From Sulfuricurvum sp. PD_MW2 (GTDB lineage: Bacteria > Campylobacterota > Campylobacteria > Campylobacterales > Sulfurimonadaceae), in NCBI RefSeq assembly GCF_002633015.1, contig NZ_NSIU01000005.1, positions 1 through 64,000 on the forward strand: a stretch of DNA of 64,000 nucleotides, given 5' to 3'. The notes beneath the pieces were generated by a model. That model was not told the DNA's origin. It saw nothing but the letters and a program-made list of their open reading frames with translations, and searched no databases. This document shows, one piece after another, positions 54,629-64,000 of this stretch. Each line of letters begins with the position of its first letter. Position 1 is the stretch's first letter. A program made the translations under genes and the position numbers.

Positions 54629-57109
54629 ATGAACGATTTGCTTGACAACAGCGAAATTAATGACATTAATATAGAAGACACTCTCAAGAGCAGTTATCTT
54701 GATTACTCCATGAGCGTCATCATCGGACGGGCATTGCCTGATGTCCGTGATGGTCTCAAACCTGTTCACCGACGTATTCTCTATGCGATGGACAAACTTA
54801 ATCTCTCTGCCGGTGCAAAATACAAAAAATCAGCACGTATCGTCGGGGACGTAATCGGACAATACCACCCTCACGGTGATACTTCGGTTTACGATGCATT
54901 GGTTCGTATGGCTCAACCTTTTGCAATGCGTTCCCCACTCGTTGATGGACAAGGAAACTTTGGTTCAGTCGATGGAGACAACGCTGCAGCGATGCGTTAT
55001 ACCGAAGCACGTATGACCCGCTATGCCGGTGAACTTCTCAAAGATTTGGATAAAGACACTGTCGATATGGTTGATAACTACGATGGAACTACCCAAGAAC
55101 CTGAAGTCCTCCCTACCCGTGTTCCGAATCTTCTGATCAACGGTTCAAGCGGTATTGCCGTTGGTATGGCCACCAATATCCCACCTCACAATCCTACTGA
55201 AATACTCAGTGCCCTTGTCTATCTAATCGACAATCCGAATGCCTCTTTGATCGACATCATGCAGTTTATCAAAGCTCCTGATTTTCCAACAGGTGGAACC
55301 ATCTATGGGAAAAAAGGGATTTTAGATGCGTATGAAACCGGACGCGGACGTATCCGTATCCGTGCAAAAACACATATCGAGAAAAAATCAAACAAAGACG
55401 TTATCGTCATCGACGAACTCCCTTATCAAGTCAATAAAGCACGTTTGATCGAAAATATCGCGGAATTGGTAAAAGACAAATTCATCGAGGGGATCAGCGA
55501 AATTCGTGATGAATCAGACCGTGAAGGGATTCGTGTCGTCATCGAACTAAAACGCGATGCGATGAGCGAAATCGTCCTCAACAACCTCTACAAATCAACC
55601 AATATGGAAACAACTTTCGGGATTATCATGCTTTCGGTTTTCAACCAAGAACCGCGCATTTTCACCCTACTAGAGATGTTGGGGCACTTCATCAATCACC
55701 GTAAAACGGTTATCATCCGCCGTACGATTTTCGATCTTGAAAAAGCAAAAGCACGCGCTCATATCTTGGAAGGTTTGAAAAAAGCTCTCGATCATATCGA
55801 AGCGATCATCAAACTTATCCGTGCAAGTGCGGATGGCGAAACAGCAAGAAACGGTTTGATTTCCGAATTCGGTTTCTCACCGATTCAAGCCCAAGCGATT
55901 TTGGATATGCGTCTCCAACGCCTTACCGGTTTGGAACGTGATAAGATCGAAAATGAACTCAAAGAGATTTTGGCGCATATCGAATATCTCGAATCGATTC
56001 TTCGCAGTGAAGAGGTCCTCAAAGGGATTATCAAAGAAGAGTTTACCGAGTTGGTTGAGCAATTCAATACTCCGCGTGCTACCGATATCGAAGACAATTA
56101 TGATGATATCAATATCGAAGATTTGATCCCGAATGAGCCAATGGTTGTTACCATCAGCCATCGCGGATACATTAAACGTGTCCCTCTTGCAGCATATGAA
56201 AAACAACGTCGTGGCGGAAAAGGAAAAGTTGCCGTCACTACCTATGATGATGATTTCATCGAAAAATTCTATACCTGCAATACCCATGATACTTTGATGT
56301 TTGTGACAGATCGCGGACAGCTCCACTGGCTCAAAGTATACAAAATTCCGGAAGGATCGCGCACAGCCAAAGGGAAAGCGGTTGTCAATCTTATCAACCT
56401 TGAAGCCGATGAGAAAATCCGCTCGATCATTCCGACGAGCGATTTTGATGAGAATAAATCGCTGGTTTTCTTCACCCAAAACGGTATTGTCAAACGTACA
56501 GCTCTTAACGAATTCTCCAATGTCCGAAGCAACGGTGTTCGTGCAATCGTTCTGGATGATGATGATACTCTCATTACGGCGCATATCGCGACCGAAGAGA
56601 CCAAATACCTCTTCATCGTGACCAAATACGCACAATGTATCAAATTCGAAATTGAAAAAACACGTGATCAGGGACGCAGTACCCGTGGGGTTCGCGGTAT
56701 CAAGTTCAAAATCGAAGGTGACGTCGTCGTCGATGCCAATATCATCAAATCGGACGAAGAAGAGATTTTGATGGTCAGTGAAAAAGGGATCGGAAAACGT
56801 ACAACCGCTGAAGAATATCGCCTCACAAACCGCGCAGGGTCAGGAGTTATCGCCATGAAACTCAACGCAAAAACCGGAAGCACCGTCGTGGGATGTCTGA
56901 TGGTCGATGAGACTATGGATATGATGGCGCTCACGAAAGCGGGTAAAATGATCCGTGTCGATATGCAAACGATCGCAAAATCAGGACGTAATACCAGCGG
57001 TGTTTACATCATCAAAGGGGATGATGTCGCCAGCATTTCACGTTGTCCGAAAAATGATGACAACGATGACGAAACCGAAGAAGGGGATAGCACCTTAGAG
57101 TTGGAATAA
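54629..57109 (+). CDS. gyrA: DNA gyrase subunit A
   Basis: 826 residues. Catalytic Tyr in [11 protein letters not shown]. The quinolone-determining region reads [17 protein letters not shown], with Thr at the E. coli Ser83 position as in wild-type Campylobacter and Asp at position 87, so no known resistance change. Six C-terminal beta-pinwheel repeats and an acidic tail ([17 protein letters not shown]) follow. Monocistronic or leading the next genes. Confidence 0.97.
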   Translation: MNDLLDNSEINDINIEDTLKSSYLDYSMSVIIGRALPDVRDGLKPVHRRILYAMDKLNLSAGAKYKKSARIVGDVIGQYHPHGDTSVYDALVRMAQPFAMRSPLVDGQGNFGSVDGDNAAAMRYTEARMTRYAGELLKDLDKDTVDMVDNYDGTTQEPEVLPTRVPNLLINGSSGIAVGMATNIPPHNPTEILSALVYLIDNPNASLIDIMQFIKAPDFPTGGTIYGKKGILDAYETGRGRIRIRAKTHIEKKSNKDVIVIDELPYQVNKARLIENIAELVKDKFIEGISEIRDESDREGIRVVIELKRDAMSEIVLNNLYKSTNMETTFGIIMLSVFNQEPRIFTLLEMLGHFINHRKTVIIRRTIFDLEKAKARAHILEGLKKALDHIEAIIKLIRASADGETARNGLISEFGFSPIQAQAILDMRLQRLTGLERDKIENELKEILAHIEYLESILRSEEVLKGIIKEEFTELVEQFNTPRATDIEDNYDDINIEDLIPNEPMVVTISHRGYIKRVPLAAYEKQRRGGKGKVAVTTYDDDFIEKFYTCNTHDTLMFVTDRGQLHWLKVYKIPEGSRTAKGKAVVNLINLEADEKIRSIIPTSDFDENKSLVFFTQNGIVKRTALNEFSNVRSNGVRAIVLDDDDTLITAHIATEETKYLFIVTKYAQCIKFEIEKTRDQGRSTRGVRGIKFKIEGDVVVDANIIKSDEEEILMVSEKGIGKRTTAEEYRLTNRAGSGVIAMKLNAKTGSTVVGCLMVDETMDMMALTKAGKMIRVDMQTIAKSGRNTSGVYIIKGDDVASISRCPKNDDNDDETEEGDSTLELE

Positions 57110-57159
57110 TATTTGCTTAAATCGGTTAATTATTCCAATATTTACCCGAAGGAACCCTA

Positions 57160-57618
57160 ATGCGAATCTCTGCTCTTCTTGCACTGTTTCTCACATTTCC
57201 CGCTCTTCATGCGGGACTCTTTTCAGTCGATGATTCTTCCGATACCAAAGTAAAATGTGTGTATAGCGGTACAGACGGCCACTGTGTCGAGCCTATTTTA
57301 AAATCTCAAAACGAACTTGTCATTACCGTCACAGGACAAGGCGTAGCCCCATCCGTCACCGCATCCCCTGCACAAGCATACGCATTGGCAAAACGGGCGG
57401 CAATGGCAGATGGCTACCGTCAAATTGCCGAGAGGGTAAAAGGGGTGCAAGTCGAAGGGCAAGACACCATTAAAAATATGATGTTGCAGCAATCCAGCAC
57501 CAAAACATCGGTAGAAGCACTCGTTCGCGGAGCCAATATCACCAACACTTCATTTAAAGAGGGTCTGTGCGAAGTCGAAATGGAAATAGCCCTTTCATAT
57601 TCACGCATCTTGCATTAA
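57160..57618 (+). CDS. LPP20-like secreted protein
   Basis: 152 residues. Signal peptide MRISALLALFLTFPALHA without a lipobox Cys. The LPP20 core is at about 50-150 (VTGQGVAPSVTASPAQAYAL, then AKRAAMADGYRQIAERVKGV). The family is common in Campylobacterota envelopes, and Helicobacter LPP20 is an outer-membrane antigen. GAAGGAACCCTA precedes the ATG. Its end overlaps the next gene by 52 bp. Confidence 0.82.
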   Translation: MRISALLALFLTFPALHAGLFSVDDSSDTKVKCVYSGTDGHCVEPILKSQNELVITVTGQGVAPSVTASPAQAYALAKRAAMADGYRQIAERVKGVQVEGQDTIKNMMLQQSSTKTSVEALVRGANITNTSFKEGLCEVEMEIALSYSRILH

Positions 57619-57974
57619 TCGCGACACTCAGCTTTGGAGCTGATAACTATTACATAGGGTATCGCTTCACGGCAAAAAACACACAAGCTATCAATGAAAA
57701 ACTCTCCATCTCCAAAGCGATGCAACCCTGTTCTAAAAAAACAGAGTTGCCCGCTCTTGTCCTACAACGTCATTCCAATGAATCGTTTGAATCGGTATTG
57801 GGACGTGAAGAGAACCAATTTTTAGAATTTGCAGCGGCCCAAGAACTTCGGGTCAAAAGCAATGAATCCTTTACTGCCCAACACATGGATATCCAAAACT
57901 CCCTTATCCTACCGACACGCTGCTATGCAGTCGAGTTTAATAATGAGTCTGTTACAATAACCGCAACTAAATAG
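57567..57974 (+). CDS. secreted protein of unknown function
   Basis: 135 residues from GTG, preceded by GAGGG; the frame overlaps the LPP20-like end. Hydrophobic segment FIFTHLALIATLSFGA is a signal peptide. The mature part has two Cys (MQPCSKKTE, LPTRCYAVEF) that could pair. I do not recognise the family. Overlap with the LPP20-like gene and a 12-bp gap to the sigma-54 regulator suggest one transcript with both. Confidence 0.65.
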   Translation: MRSRNGNSPFIFTHLALIATLSFGADNYYIGYRFTAKNTQAINEKLSISKAMQPCSKKTELPALVLQRHSNESFESVLGREENQFLEFAAAQELRVKSNESFTAQHMDIQNSLILPTRCYAVEFNNESVTITATK

Positions 57975-57986
57975 GGCGGAGTATTT

Positions 57987-59141
57987 ATGAAAATTGCAAT
58001 TGTTGAAGATGATATCAATATGCGCAAATCGCTAGAAATAGCAATGGGCGACTATGACAAATATGAGATTCATACCTTCAAAAATGCTCGCGATGCCCTC
58101 AAAAAACTCGATGATAGTTTTGAAATGGTCATTAGTGACATAAATATGCCGGGAATGGACGGAATAGAGTTTGTCAAAACCCTGAACGGAAGATTTGAGG
58201 TTATTATCATTACCGGGAATGCGACACTAACACGGGCTATAGAATCGATACAGCTAGGTGTTAAAGATTTTCTCCTTAAACCCTTTGAGATAGAGACATT
58301 AGTCACTGCGATAGAGCGTACAGCAACTATTGCGAAAAAATCACCTAAAATGTTCCCGCAAGAGTGCCCTAAAAATGATAGTTTTTCAGGTTCTTCTCCG
58401 GCACTTGAGCAACTCTTAAATCGTGTTTCCAAAGCAGCTGTAACAGATGCAAGTATGATGCTATTGGGAGAAAGCGGGGTAGGAAAAGAGGTTTTTGCGC
58501 GCTACATACACGAAAGTTCACCTCGTATGTCCAAACCTTTTGTTGCCATTAACATGGCAGCCATTCCTGATAATTTGATCGAAAGTGAATTGTTCGGCTT
58601 TGAAAAAGGCTCTTTTACCGATGCAACAGAGGCTAAAATAGGACAATTTGAATTAGCGGAGGGGGGAACCCTCTTCCTCGATGAAATCGCCGAAATGCCT
58701 TATCCACTGCAAGCTAAATTACTACGCGTTTTGCAAGAACGTGAAATACGCCGTCTAGGTTCCTCTAAAAATACAAAAATCGATGTACGTATCATCACTG
58801 CTACCAATGCCAATCTCCATGAAAAAATACAAGATGGGAAATTTCGCGAAGACCTTTACTATCGTCTCAACACAATACCCATCCACATCCCGCCTCTTCG
58901 AGAACGTCGTGAAGAGATCCTCTCTATCGCCGAATCGGCGCTCGAGCGATATTGCGTTCAATACGGTTTTGAGAAAAAATGCTTCACTGCATCGGCACGC
59001 AATGCGCTTGAAAACTACAACTGGCCGGGGAATATTCGGGAGCTTATTTCCGTCGTCGAACGTTCAGCCATTTTAAGCACTTCTGAAAATATTGATACCG
59101 AAGATCTTTTTTTAGAAGCACGGGGATTAGGGAGAATTTAA
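57987..59141 (+). CDS. flgR: FlgR-type sigma-54 activator lacking DNA-binding domain
   Basis: 384 residues. Receiver (VEDDINMRKS, phospho-Asp in VISDINMPGMDG, Lys in DFLLKPFE), then an AAA+ domain with Walker A (LLGESGVGKEVFARYI), Walker B (GTLFLDEIAEMP) and an Arg finger region. The sigma-54 contact loop reads GSFTDA instead of GAFTGA. The chain stops after the AAA+ lid with no Fis-type helix-turn-helix, as in Helicobacter FlgR, which activates middle flagellar genes from solution. GGCGGAG precedes the ATG. The cognate kinase FlgS is not in the window. Confidence 0.88.
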   Translation: MKIAIVEDDINMRKSLEIAMGDYDKYEIHTFKNARDALKKLDDSFEMVISDINMPGMDGIEFVKTLNGRFEVIIITGNATLTRAIESIQLGVKDFLLKPFEIETLVTAIERTATIAKKSPKMFPQECPKNDSFSGSSPALEQLLNRVSKAAVTDASMMLLGESGVGKEVFARYIHESSPRMSKPFVAINMAAIPDNLIESELFGFEKGSFTDATEAKIGQFELAEGGTLFLDEIAEMPYPLQAKLLRVLQEREIRRLGSSKNTKIDVRIITATNANLHEKIQDGKFREDLYYRLNTIPIHIPPLRERREEILSIAESALERYCVQYGFEKKCFTASARNALENYNWPGNIRELISVVERSAILSTSENIDTEDLFLEARGLGRI

Positions 59142-59228
59142 CTTTTAATCCACTAAAAGCCATCATTGGATATAATCGCGTAAAAATATTTACGGGTGAA
59201 TCCATTCATCCCCAAGGAAAGCTCCCCA

Positions 59229-60257
59229 ATGAAACGTTATAACGTTGCTATCGTCGGTGCCAGCGGTGCAGTCGGCGAAGAAATTTTACGCATTTTCGAA
59301 GAGATCGACTTCCCTCTAAACAAACTTGTCCCTTTGGCAAGTGCACGCAGTGCAGGTACAACGGTCACTTTTAACGATACTGATTTGATCATCAAAGAGC
59401 TCACTCCTACCGTATTTGATGAAGAAGAGATTGATATCGCACTTTTCAGCGCAGGCGGAAGCGTATCAGCTGAATTTGCCCCCTATGCAGCCAAAGCAGG
59501 AGCTGTGGTTATTGATAATACCAGCCATTTTAGAATGTTTCCCGACGTTCCGCTTGTCGTTCCGGAAGTGAACCCTGAAGATATTGCACAGTGGAAAAAT
59601 ACAGGAATCATCGCCAATCCGAACTGTTCTACTATCCAAATGGTACAAGCGCTCAAACCGCTGGATGAAGCGTACGATCTTCAACGTATCGATGTCAGTA
59701 CCTATCAGGCAACATCGGGTGCGGGAAAAACCGCTATGGAAGAGTTGGTTGAACAAATGCAAGCTTTCTTTTCATTCACACTTGATGATGCAGAACCGAA
59801 GAAATTTCCACACCGTATCGCTCTCAACGCTATCCCGCAAATCGACTCTTTCACTGATAGCGGCTACACCAAAGAAGAGCTCAAAATGGTGAATGAAACC
59901 AAAAAAATCATGCACAAAGATATCGAAGTAAGTGCAACCTGTGTCCGTATCCCGACACTACGCGGTCATGCTGAAACACTGACACTTACATTTGACGGTG
60001 CGGTTGATGCGGATGAAGCACGCGAACTATTGCGCAAAGCACCGAATATCATCGTATTGGACGAACCAAAAGAGAGTATCTATCCGATGCCTTCATTATG
60101 TGTTGATCAAAATGAAACGTTTGTCGGGCGTATCCGCCGCGATCTTTATCGTGAAAATGTCTTACATCTTTGGGTTGTTGCCGACAACCTCCGTGTCGGT
60201 GCTGCAACCAATGCGGTACGTATCGCCCAAAAATGGGTAGAGATGCAAGGAGCATAA
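59229..60257 (+). CDS. asd: aspartate-semialdehyde dehydrogenase
   Basis: 342 residues from MKRYNVAIVGASGAVGEEIL, the start after AAGGA; an upstream GTG would add 11 residues without a site. NADP fold GASGAVG, catalytic Cys in NPNCSTIQM, substrate region GAGKTAMEEL, conserved His in LRGHAETL. It makes aspartate semialdehyde for lysine, threonine, methionine and diaminopimelate. Confidence 0.96.
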   Translation: MKRYNVAIVGASGAVGEEILRIFEEIDFPLNKLVPLASARSAGTTVTFNDTDLIIKELTPTVFDEEEIDIALFSAGGSVSAEFAPYAAKAGAVVIDNTSHFRMFPDVPLVVPEVNPEDIAQWKNTGIIANPNCSTIQMVQALKPLDEAYDLQRIDVSTYQATSGAGKTAMEELVEQMQAFFSFTLDDAEPKKFPHRIALNAIPQIDSFTDSGYTKEELKMVNETKKIMHKDIEVSATCVRIPTLRGHAETLTLTFDGAVDADEARELLRKAPNIIVLDEPKESIYPMPSLCVDQNETFVGRIRRDLYRENVLHLWVVADNLRVGAATNAVRIAQKWVEMQGA

Positions 60258-60259
60258 CC

Positions 60260-60787
60260 ATGAACTTCCTCGAAAAATTGTTCGAAAAAGTGTTGTGGAA
60301 TTCTCGCTTTATGATCGTTCTAGCCGTTTTTTTCGGTTTGATAGGAGCGATTTTGCTGTTCGCCATTGCCAGTTTTGATGTATACAATACGGCTGCTTAC
60401 GTTATCACTACCTACGCAACACACGCCCATCCTGAACATTTTCATGAAGAGGTTATCAGCGGGATTATCGGTGCTATCGATTTCTATCTAATCGGTGTCA
60501 TCATGATTATCTTCTCATTCGGTGTCTATGAACTTTTTATCTCCGATATCGATCCAGCAAAAGATGAAAACGGCAAAGAAAACCAACTTTTGGCCGTCCA
60601 CTCTCTTGATCAGTTGAAAGATAAAATATCAAAAGTTATTGTAATGGTTCTGGTCGTCGGTTTTTTCCAAAAAGTCGGACACACTCCATTCAACGGTGCG
60701 TTAGAACTCTTTTATCTCGCCCTCTCTATCACGGCGGTTGCCGTAGGACTTTACTTCTTGAGTAAAGTCGGACACCATGAGCACTAA
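60260..60787 (+). CDS. YqhA/UPF0114 membrane protein
   Basis: 175 residues from [20 protein letters not shown], preceded by AAGGAG, starting 2 bp after asd. Three or four membrane helices (about 16-40, 68-92, 119-138, 146-166) and the family signature LFISDIDP. Function unknown. It lies in an apparent operon asd-yqhA-hemE. Confidence 0.87.
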   Translation: MNFLEKLFEKVLWNSRFMIVLAVFFGLIGAILLFAIASFDVYNTAAYVITTYATHAHPEHFHEEVISGIIGAIDFYLIGVIMIIFSFGVYELFISDIDPAKDENGKENQLLAVHSLDQLKDKISKVIVMVLVVGFFQKVGHTPFNGALELFYLALSITAVAVGLYFLSKVGHHEH

Positions 60788-60795
60788 GGAATACC

Positions 60796-61839
60796 ATGTC
60801 TAAAATTTTCGTTGATGCCTGCTTTGGCAAAGAAACCCCTTATACTCCAGTATGGATGATGCGCCAAGCCGGACGCTATCTTCCTGAATACATGGAAGTA
60901 CGCAAACGCGCCGGCAATTTTCTCAACCTCTGTCATGCACCCGATATGGCGGCAGAAGTAACGATTCAGCCCCTTGATCTTGTCGGTGTCGATGCAGCAA
61001 TCTTGTTCAGCGATATTTTAGTCGTTCCTAATGAAATGGGGATGAAACTCGATTTCATAAAAGGTGAAGGACCCGTTTTCGAAAAACCGATCACTTCCGA
61101 AGAAGATCTCAATGAACTCATCGGCGATGAAGAAGCGGCATCAAAACTCACCTATGTTTATGAAACTATCCGTGTTTTGCGCCAACAGCTCGATGGTCGT
61201 GATGATAATAAAGCCCTTATCGGTTTCACAGGGGCACCATGGACGCTTGCGACCTATATGATCGAAGGACAAGGGACAAAAACCTATAACATCTGTAAGA
61301 AGATGATGTACTCCAACCCCGACTTGCTTCATAAAATCTTACGCAAAGTGACAGATGTCGTCAAACTCTATATGGAACACCAGATTGAGGCCGGCGTCGA
61401 TGTTGTCCAAATTTTTGATAGCTGGGCAGCTGCTATTGAACCAAGTCGTTATGATGAGTTCTCTTGGAGCTATATGGTCGAAATTGCAGAATATCTCAAA
61501 GGCAAATACCCACATATTCCTGTCATAATGTTCCCAAAAGGAATTCCCGCATTTTTGGACAAAGTGTATGGAAACTTCGACGTATTCGGCGTCGATTGGA
61601 GCACTCCGATGGAATTGGCCAAAGAGAAGCTCGGAGATCGCTACGTGCTTCAAGGGAACATGGAGCCATGCCGACTGTATTCCAAAGAACAAACAACCGC
61701 ATGTGTCGAAGCAATCCAAGAGATCATGGGTGGAAAACGCCACATTTTTAATCTCGGACACGGAATTCTCCCAGATGTTCCGGTTGAACATGCACGTCAT
61801 TTCGTTCGTGAATGTCAACGTGTGAGCAAAAAAGCATAA
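60796..61839 (+). CDS. hemE: uroporphyrinogen decarboxylase
   Basis: 347 residues. N-terminal signature [19 protein letters not shown], catalytic Asp region [14 protein letters not shown], then [16 protein letters not shown] and [17 protein letters not shown]. It decarboxylates uroporphyrinogen III to coproporphyrinogen III for haem, needed by HydC and other cytochromes. Confidence 0.97.
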   Translation: MSKIFVDACFGKETPYTPVWMMRQAGRYLPEYMEVRKRAGNFLNLCHAPDMAAEVTIQPLDLVGVDAAILFSDILVVPNEMGMKLDFIKGEGPVFEKPITSEEDLNELIGDEEAASKLTYVYETIRVLRQQLDGRDDNKALIGFTGAPWTLATYMIEGQGTKTYNICKKMMYSNPDLLHKILRKVTDVVKLYMEHQIEAGVDVVQIFDSWAAAIEPSRYDEFSWSYMVEIAEYLKGKYPHIPVIMFPKGIPAFLDKVYGNFDVFGVDWSTPMELAKEKLGDRYVLQGNMEPCRLYSKEQTTACVEAIQEIMGGKRHIFNLGHGILPDVPVEHARHFVRECQRVSKKA

Positions 61840-61841
61840 TC

Positions 61842-62780
61842 ATGTCTACCATCTTCGGTCCGGTTCAATCACGCCGTTTCGGCGTATCGCTCGGGATCGA
61901 TCTCTCCGCATCTACCAAACAATGTAACTTTGACTGTCTTTATTGTGAGTTAGCCCCCAAACGTGCCATGATGCACCAAGAGAGTATAACTCCCGTCGAA
62001 ACCATTATTTCTGATTTAAAAGATGCTCTCTCCCATCACCCGACAATCGATGTAATCACCATCACCGCAAACGGCGAGCCGACGATGTATCCTCATCTGC
62101 ACGAATTGATTCAACAAATCAATACGATCAAAGGAAATATCGAGACACTGATCCTCTCTAACAGTGCTTGTCTAAATGATCCTGCCGTTTTTGAAACCCT
62201 TTTAAAACTCGATCAGGTCAAATTATCGCTCGATGCCGCAACACCCGAAACATTCAAAAAAATCGACCGACCTGCTGAGGGGATCACAATCCAAACGATT
62301 ATCGAAAGTATTGCTCAATTTTCACATGCGTTCAGTGGCAAACTTTTTTTAGAGATCCTCTTTGTCAAAGGGATCAATGATACACCAAACGAAGTCGACG
62401 CACTCAATCATGCGTTAAAGGGGATAAAGTGCGATCGTATTGATATCGGCAGCGTAGATCGTCCGCCCGCTTATCCGGTACAAGGTCTTAGTTTTGAAGA
62501 ACTTTACAGTATCTCAAATCGTTTTGATCCCGTATTGCCTATCCATATCGTTTCTCGCAACCACGCATCAGCCACACCGAGTTCCTATACCGATGATGAG
62601 ATTCTCACAACTCTCGATAAGCGACCTCTTACCATTGAAGACATTAACGTACTGTTCGATCCACCTTCCCAAGAGCGTTTCCATCGTCTTGTTGATGAGA
62701 AGAAAATTGCCCAAATTGAACGCTCAAACATCATTTTTTTCGTTCCAATTGAAAATTTTGATCGAAAACGATCAAAATGA
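61842..62780 (+). CDS. radical SAM protein
   Basis: 312 residues from MSTIFGPVQSRRFGVSLG, starting 2 bp after hemE. The [4Fe-4S] motif CNFDCLYC is at about 28-35, with the SAM-binding glycine region ITANGEPTMYPHL. The C-terminal about 70 residues form a winged-helix-like unit (KRPLTIEDINVLFDPPSQER). This matches a family of short radical SAM proteins annotated only generally. The substrate is unknown. Confidence 0.85.
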   Translation: MSTIFGPVQSRRFGVSLGIDLSASTKQCNFDCLYCELAPKRAMMHQESITPVETIISDLKDALSHHPTIDVITITANGEPTMYPHLHELIQQINTIKGNIETLILSNSACLNDPAVFETLLKLDQVKLSLDAATPETFKKIDRPAEGITIQTIIESIAQFSHAFSGKLFLEILFVKGINDTPNEVDALNHALKGIKCDRIDIGSVDRPPAYPVQGLSFEELYSISNRFDPVLPIHIVSRNHASATPSSYTDDEILTTLDKRPLTIEDINVLFDPPSQERFHRLVDEKKIAQIERSNIIFFVPIENFDRKRSK

Positions 62781-62791
62781 CTCTATTTTTA

Positions 62792-62820
62792 TTGACATTC
62801 GCACCTTCATAACGTATAAT
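62792..62820 (+). promoter_or_regulatory. consensus sigma-70 promoter of tRNA-Asn array
   Basis: TTGACA, 17-bp spacer, TATAAT: exact consensus, 17 bp before the first tRNA. No other promoter is visible inside the array, so the four tRNAs are probably one transcript. Confidence 0.88.
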
Positions 62821-62837
62821 TACGCCCTCATAAACAT

Positions 62838-62912
<75 letters not shown>

Positions 62913-62939
62913 CTTATGATACTTTTTTACTTTTTACGT

Positions 62940-63014
<75 letters not shown>

Positions 63015-63041
63015 CTTATGATACTTTTTTACTTTTTACGT

Positions 63042-63116
<75 letters not shown>

Positions 63117-63143
63117 CTTATGATACTTTTTTACTTTTTACGT

Positions 63144-63218
<75 letters not shown>

Positions 63219-63223
63219 CTTCT

Positions 63224-63628
63224 TTAATTTTTTATTTTATTCGTCTCATTATCATAATGATCACATCGATAGTTTCTAAATCCTTCAACCATTCGAATAA
63301 TATTTTTTATCGGTGTTGGATTGAAAAGCCGTCTAATTGAGTAATTATTGACACAATCTTCACATCGGTTTATGACACAATGTATCGCATCGCTCACCAC
63401 TAAAACTGCCTGATTAGGATCTATTTGCAAAATATGTTCAATACATTGCTGACCGTTTTCAATCCCGTGATCGATAATCACAACATCAAATTTTTCTTTT
63501 TGAAACGCAATGAATACCTCACCTAACGTCAATGCGGTATCGACAATGCATTTGTCGATAGCCTCTTCGATTAATATCTTCCGTGTTTGGAGTTGAAACC
63601 CCGTTTGATCAATCATTAGTATTCTCAT
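63224..63628 (-). CDS. stand-alone receiver-like protein
   Basis: 134 residues with a CheY-like pattern: MRILMIDQTGF at the first strand, Asp at FDVVIIDHGI (about 53), then QAVLVVSDAI. The conserved Lys is not apparent (YSIRRLFNPTPIKN), and the acidic pair is a single Asp. Cys-rich CVINRCEDCVN is unusual for a receiver. No output domain or kinase is adjacent. It may be an unphosphorylated adaptor. Confidence 0.72.
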   Translation of the reverse strand: MRILMIDQTGFQLQTRKILIEEAIDKCIVDTALTLGEVFIAFQKEKFDVVIIDHGIENGQQCIEHILQIDPNQAVLVVSDAIHCVINRCEDCVNNYSIRRLFNPTPIKNIIRMVEGFRNYRCDHYDNETNKIKN

Positions 63629-63729
63629 ACGGTATTATCCTAAAAAATAGCATGATTATTAATTAAAACGACCTCTTATGTTTTTTTACTATAATATCAA
63701 TAATAAATTTCTTGAAAGAGCGGGGTTGT

Positions 63730-64000
63730 ATGAAAGGGATTATTTTAGCCGGTGGAAGCGGTACACGCCTTTACCCTATTACCAAAGGTGTTAGTAAACA
63801 ACTTGTTCCTATCTACGACAAACCGATGATCTACTATCCCCTCTCTGTTCTGATGCTTGCCGGTATCCGTGAAGTTCTCATCATCTCTACACCGACCGAT
63901 TTGCCGCGGTTTGAAGAGTTGTTGGGCGATGGAAATGACATCGGAATGTCTTTTTCCTATTGTGTCCAGCCCTCACCTGACGGGCTTGCGCAAGCGTTTA
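63730..64000 (+). CDS. rmlA: glucose-1-phosphate thymidylyltransferase (partial, cut by window end)
   Basis: 90 codons visible, starting at ATG after [32 protein letters not shown] is the nucleotidyltransferase signature, followed by [20 protein letters not shown] and [17 protein letters not shown]. It makes dTDP-glucose, the first step to dTDP-rhamnose and related surface sugars. The remainder lies beyond the window. Confidence 0.93.
   Translation, partial: MKGIILAGGSGTRLYPITKGVSKQLVPIYDKPMIYYPLSVLMLAGIREVLIISTPTDLPRFEELLGDGNDIGMSFSYCVQPSPDGLAQAF

Noticed and set aside
54886-54920. Quinolone-resistance change in gyrA
   Set aside because: Thr at the Ser83 position is the normal residue in Campylobacterota, and Asp87 is intact.
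55877-56635. 252-codon open frame on the minus strand
   Set aside because: Shadow of gyrA; gyrA is full length and conserved throughout.

Overview
The window looks like chromosome of a chemolithotrophic Campylobacterota bacterium, most likely Sulfuricurvum or a close relative in the Sulfurimonadaceae. This rests on gene content only: a FlgR-type sigma-54 activator without a DNA-binding domain, HydABC with a HypF-like HydE partner, chemoreceptors with CZB domains, a Tat-exported SQR-type flavoprotein and tandem amt/PII genes. All functions are read from sequence motifs; no database search was run.

Layout. 1-4620: membrane chemoreceptor, response regulator and soluble chemoreceptor. 4631-6064: sulfide:quinone-reductase-like flavoprotein. 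6168-14489 (minus): one tightly overlapping operon, nikMNQO - hypB-C-D-E-X-A - a DUF695/RraB-like gene, for nickel import and NiFe-cofactor assembly. 14628-17840 (minus): a periplasmic copper operon (CusF-like, small secreted protein, TolC-like, multicopper oxidase). 17995-19474 (plus): DUF481 outer-membrane protein and a domesticated ISXO2/IS1595-type transposase. 19455-35727 (minus): hydrogenase region with two protease-family genes, hypF, hydE, hydC-hydB-hydA (membrane uptake enzyme), a cytosolic HupSL-like pair, a TetR regulator, and a third hydrogenase. The small subunit of this third enzyme is fused to an FAD/NAD(P) reductase plus a Bfd-type [2Fe-2S] domain. 35821-37989: GAF-PAS-GGDEF-EAL protein. 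38116-41852: restriction-modification/Vsr cassette beside tRNA-Met, bordered by short copies of the tRNA 3' end. 42128-45406: groESL and two membrane proteins. 45443-50836 (minus): phosphomannomutase, pyrC, two-component system, ExbBD and a 2OG-Fe(II) oxygenase. 50957-54490 (minus): two PII-amt units. 54629-62780 (plus): gyrA, LPP20-like, flgR, asd, hemE and a radical SAM gene. 62838-63218: four identical tRNA-Asn genes. The window ends inside rmlA.

How it fits together. Nickel enters through NikMNQO and is placed by HypA/HypB; HypC-F build the Fe(CN)2CO unit, with HypX as a possible CO source. HydABC should feed electrons from periplasmic H2 to the quinone pool. The HupSL-like pair and the fusion enzyme lack export signals and should act in the cytoplasm. 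The fusion enzyme is the strongest candidate for an undescribed system. It joins the electron-input half of NirB (FAD, NAD(P), Bfd cluster) to a group-1-type small subunit, and the join still carries a decayed Tat signal. I infer a soluble H2:NAD(P) oxidoreductase derived from a duplicated membrane hydrogenase.
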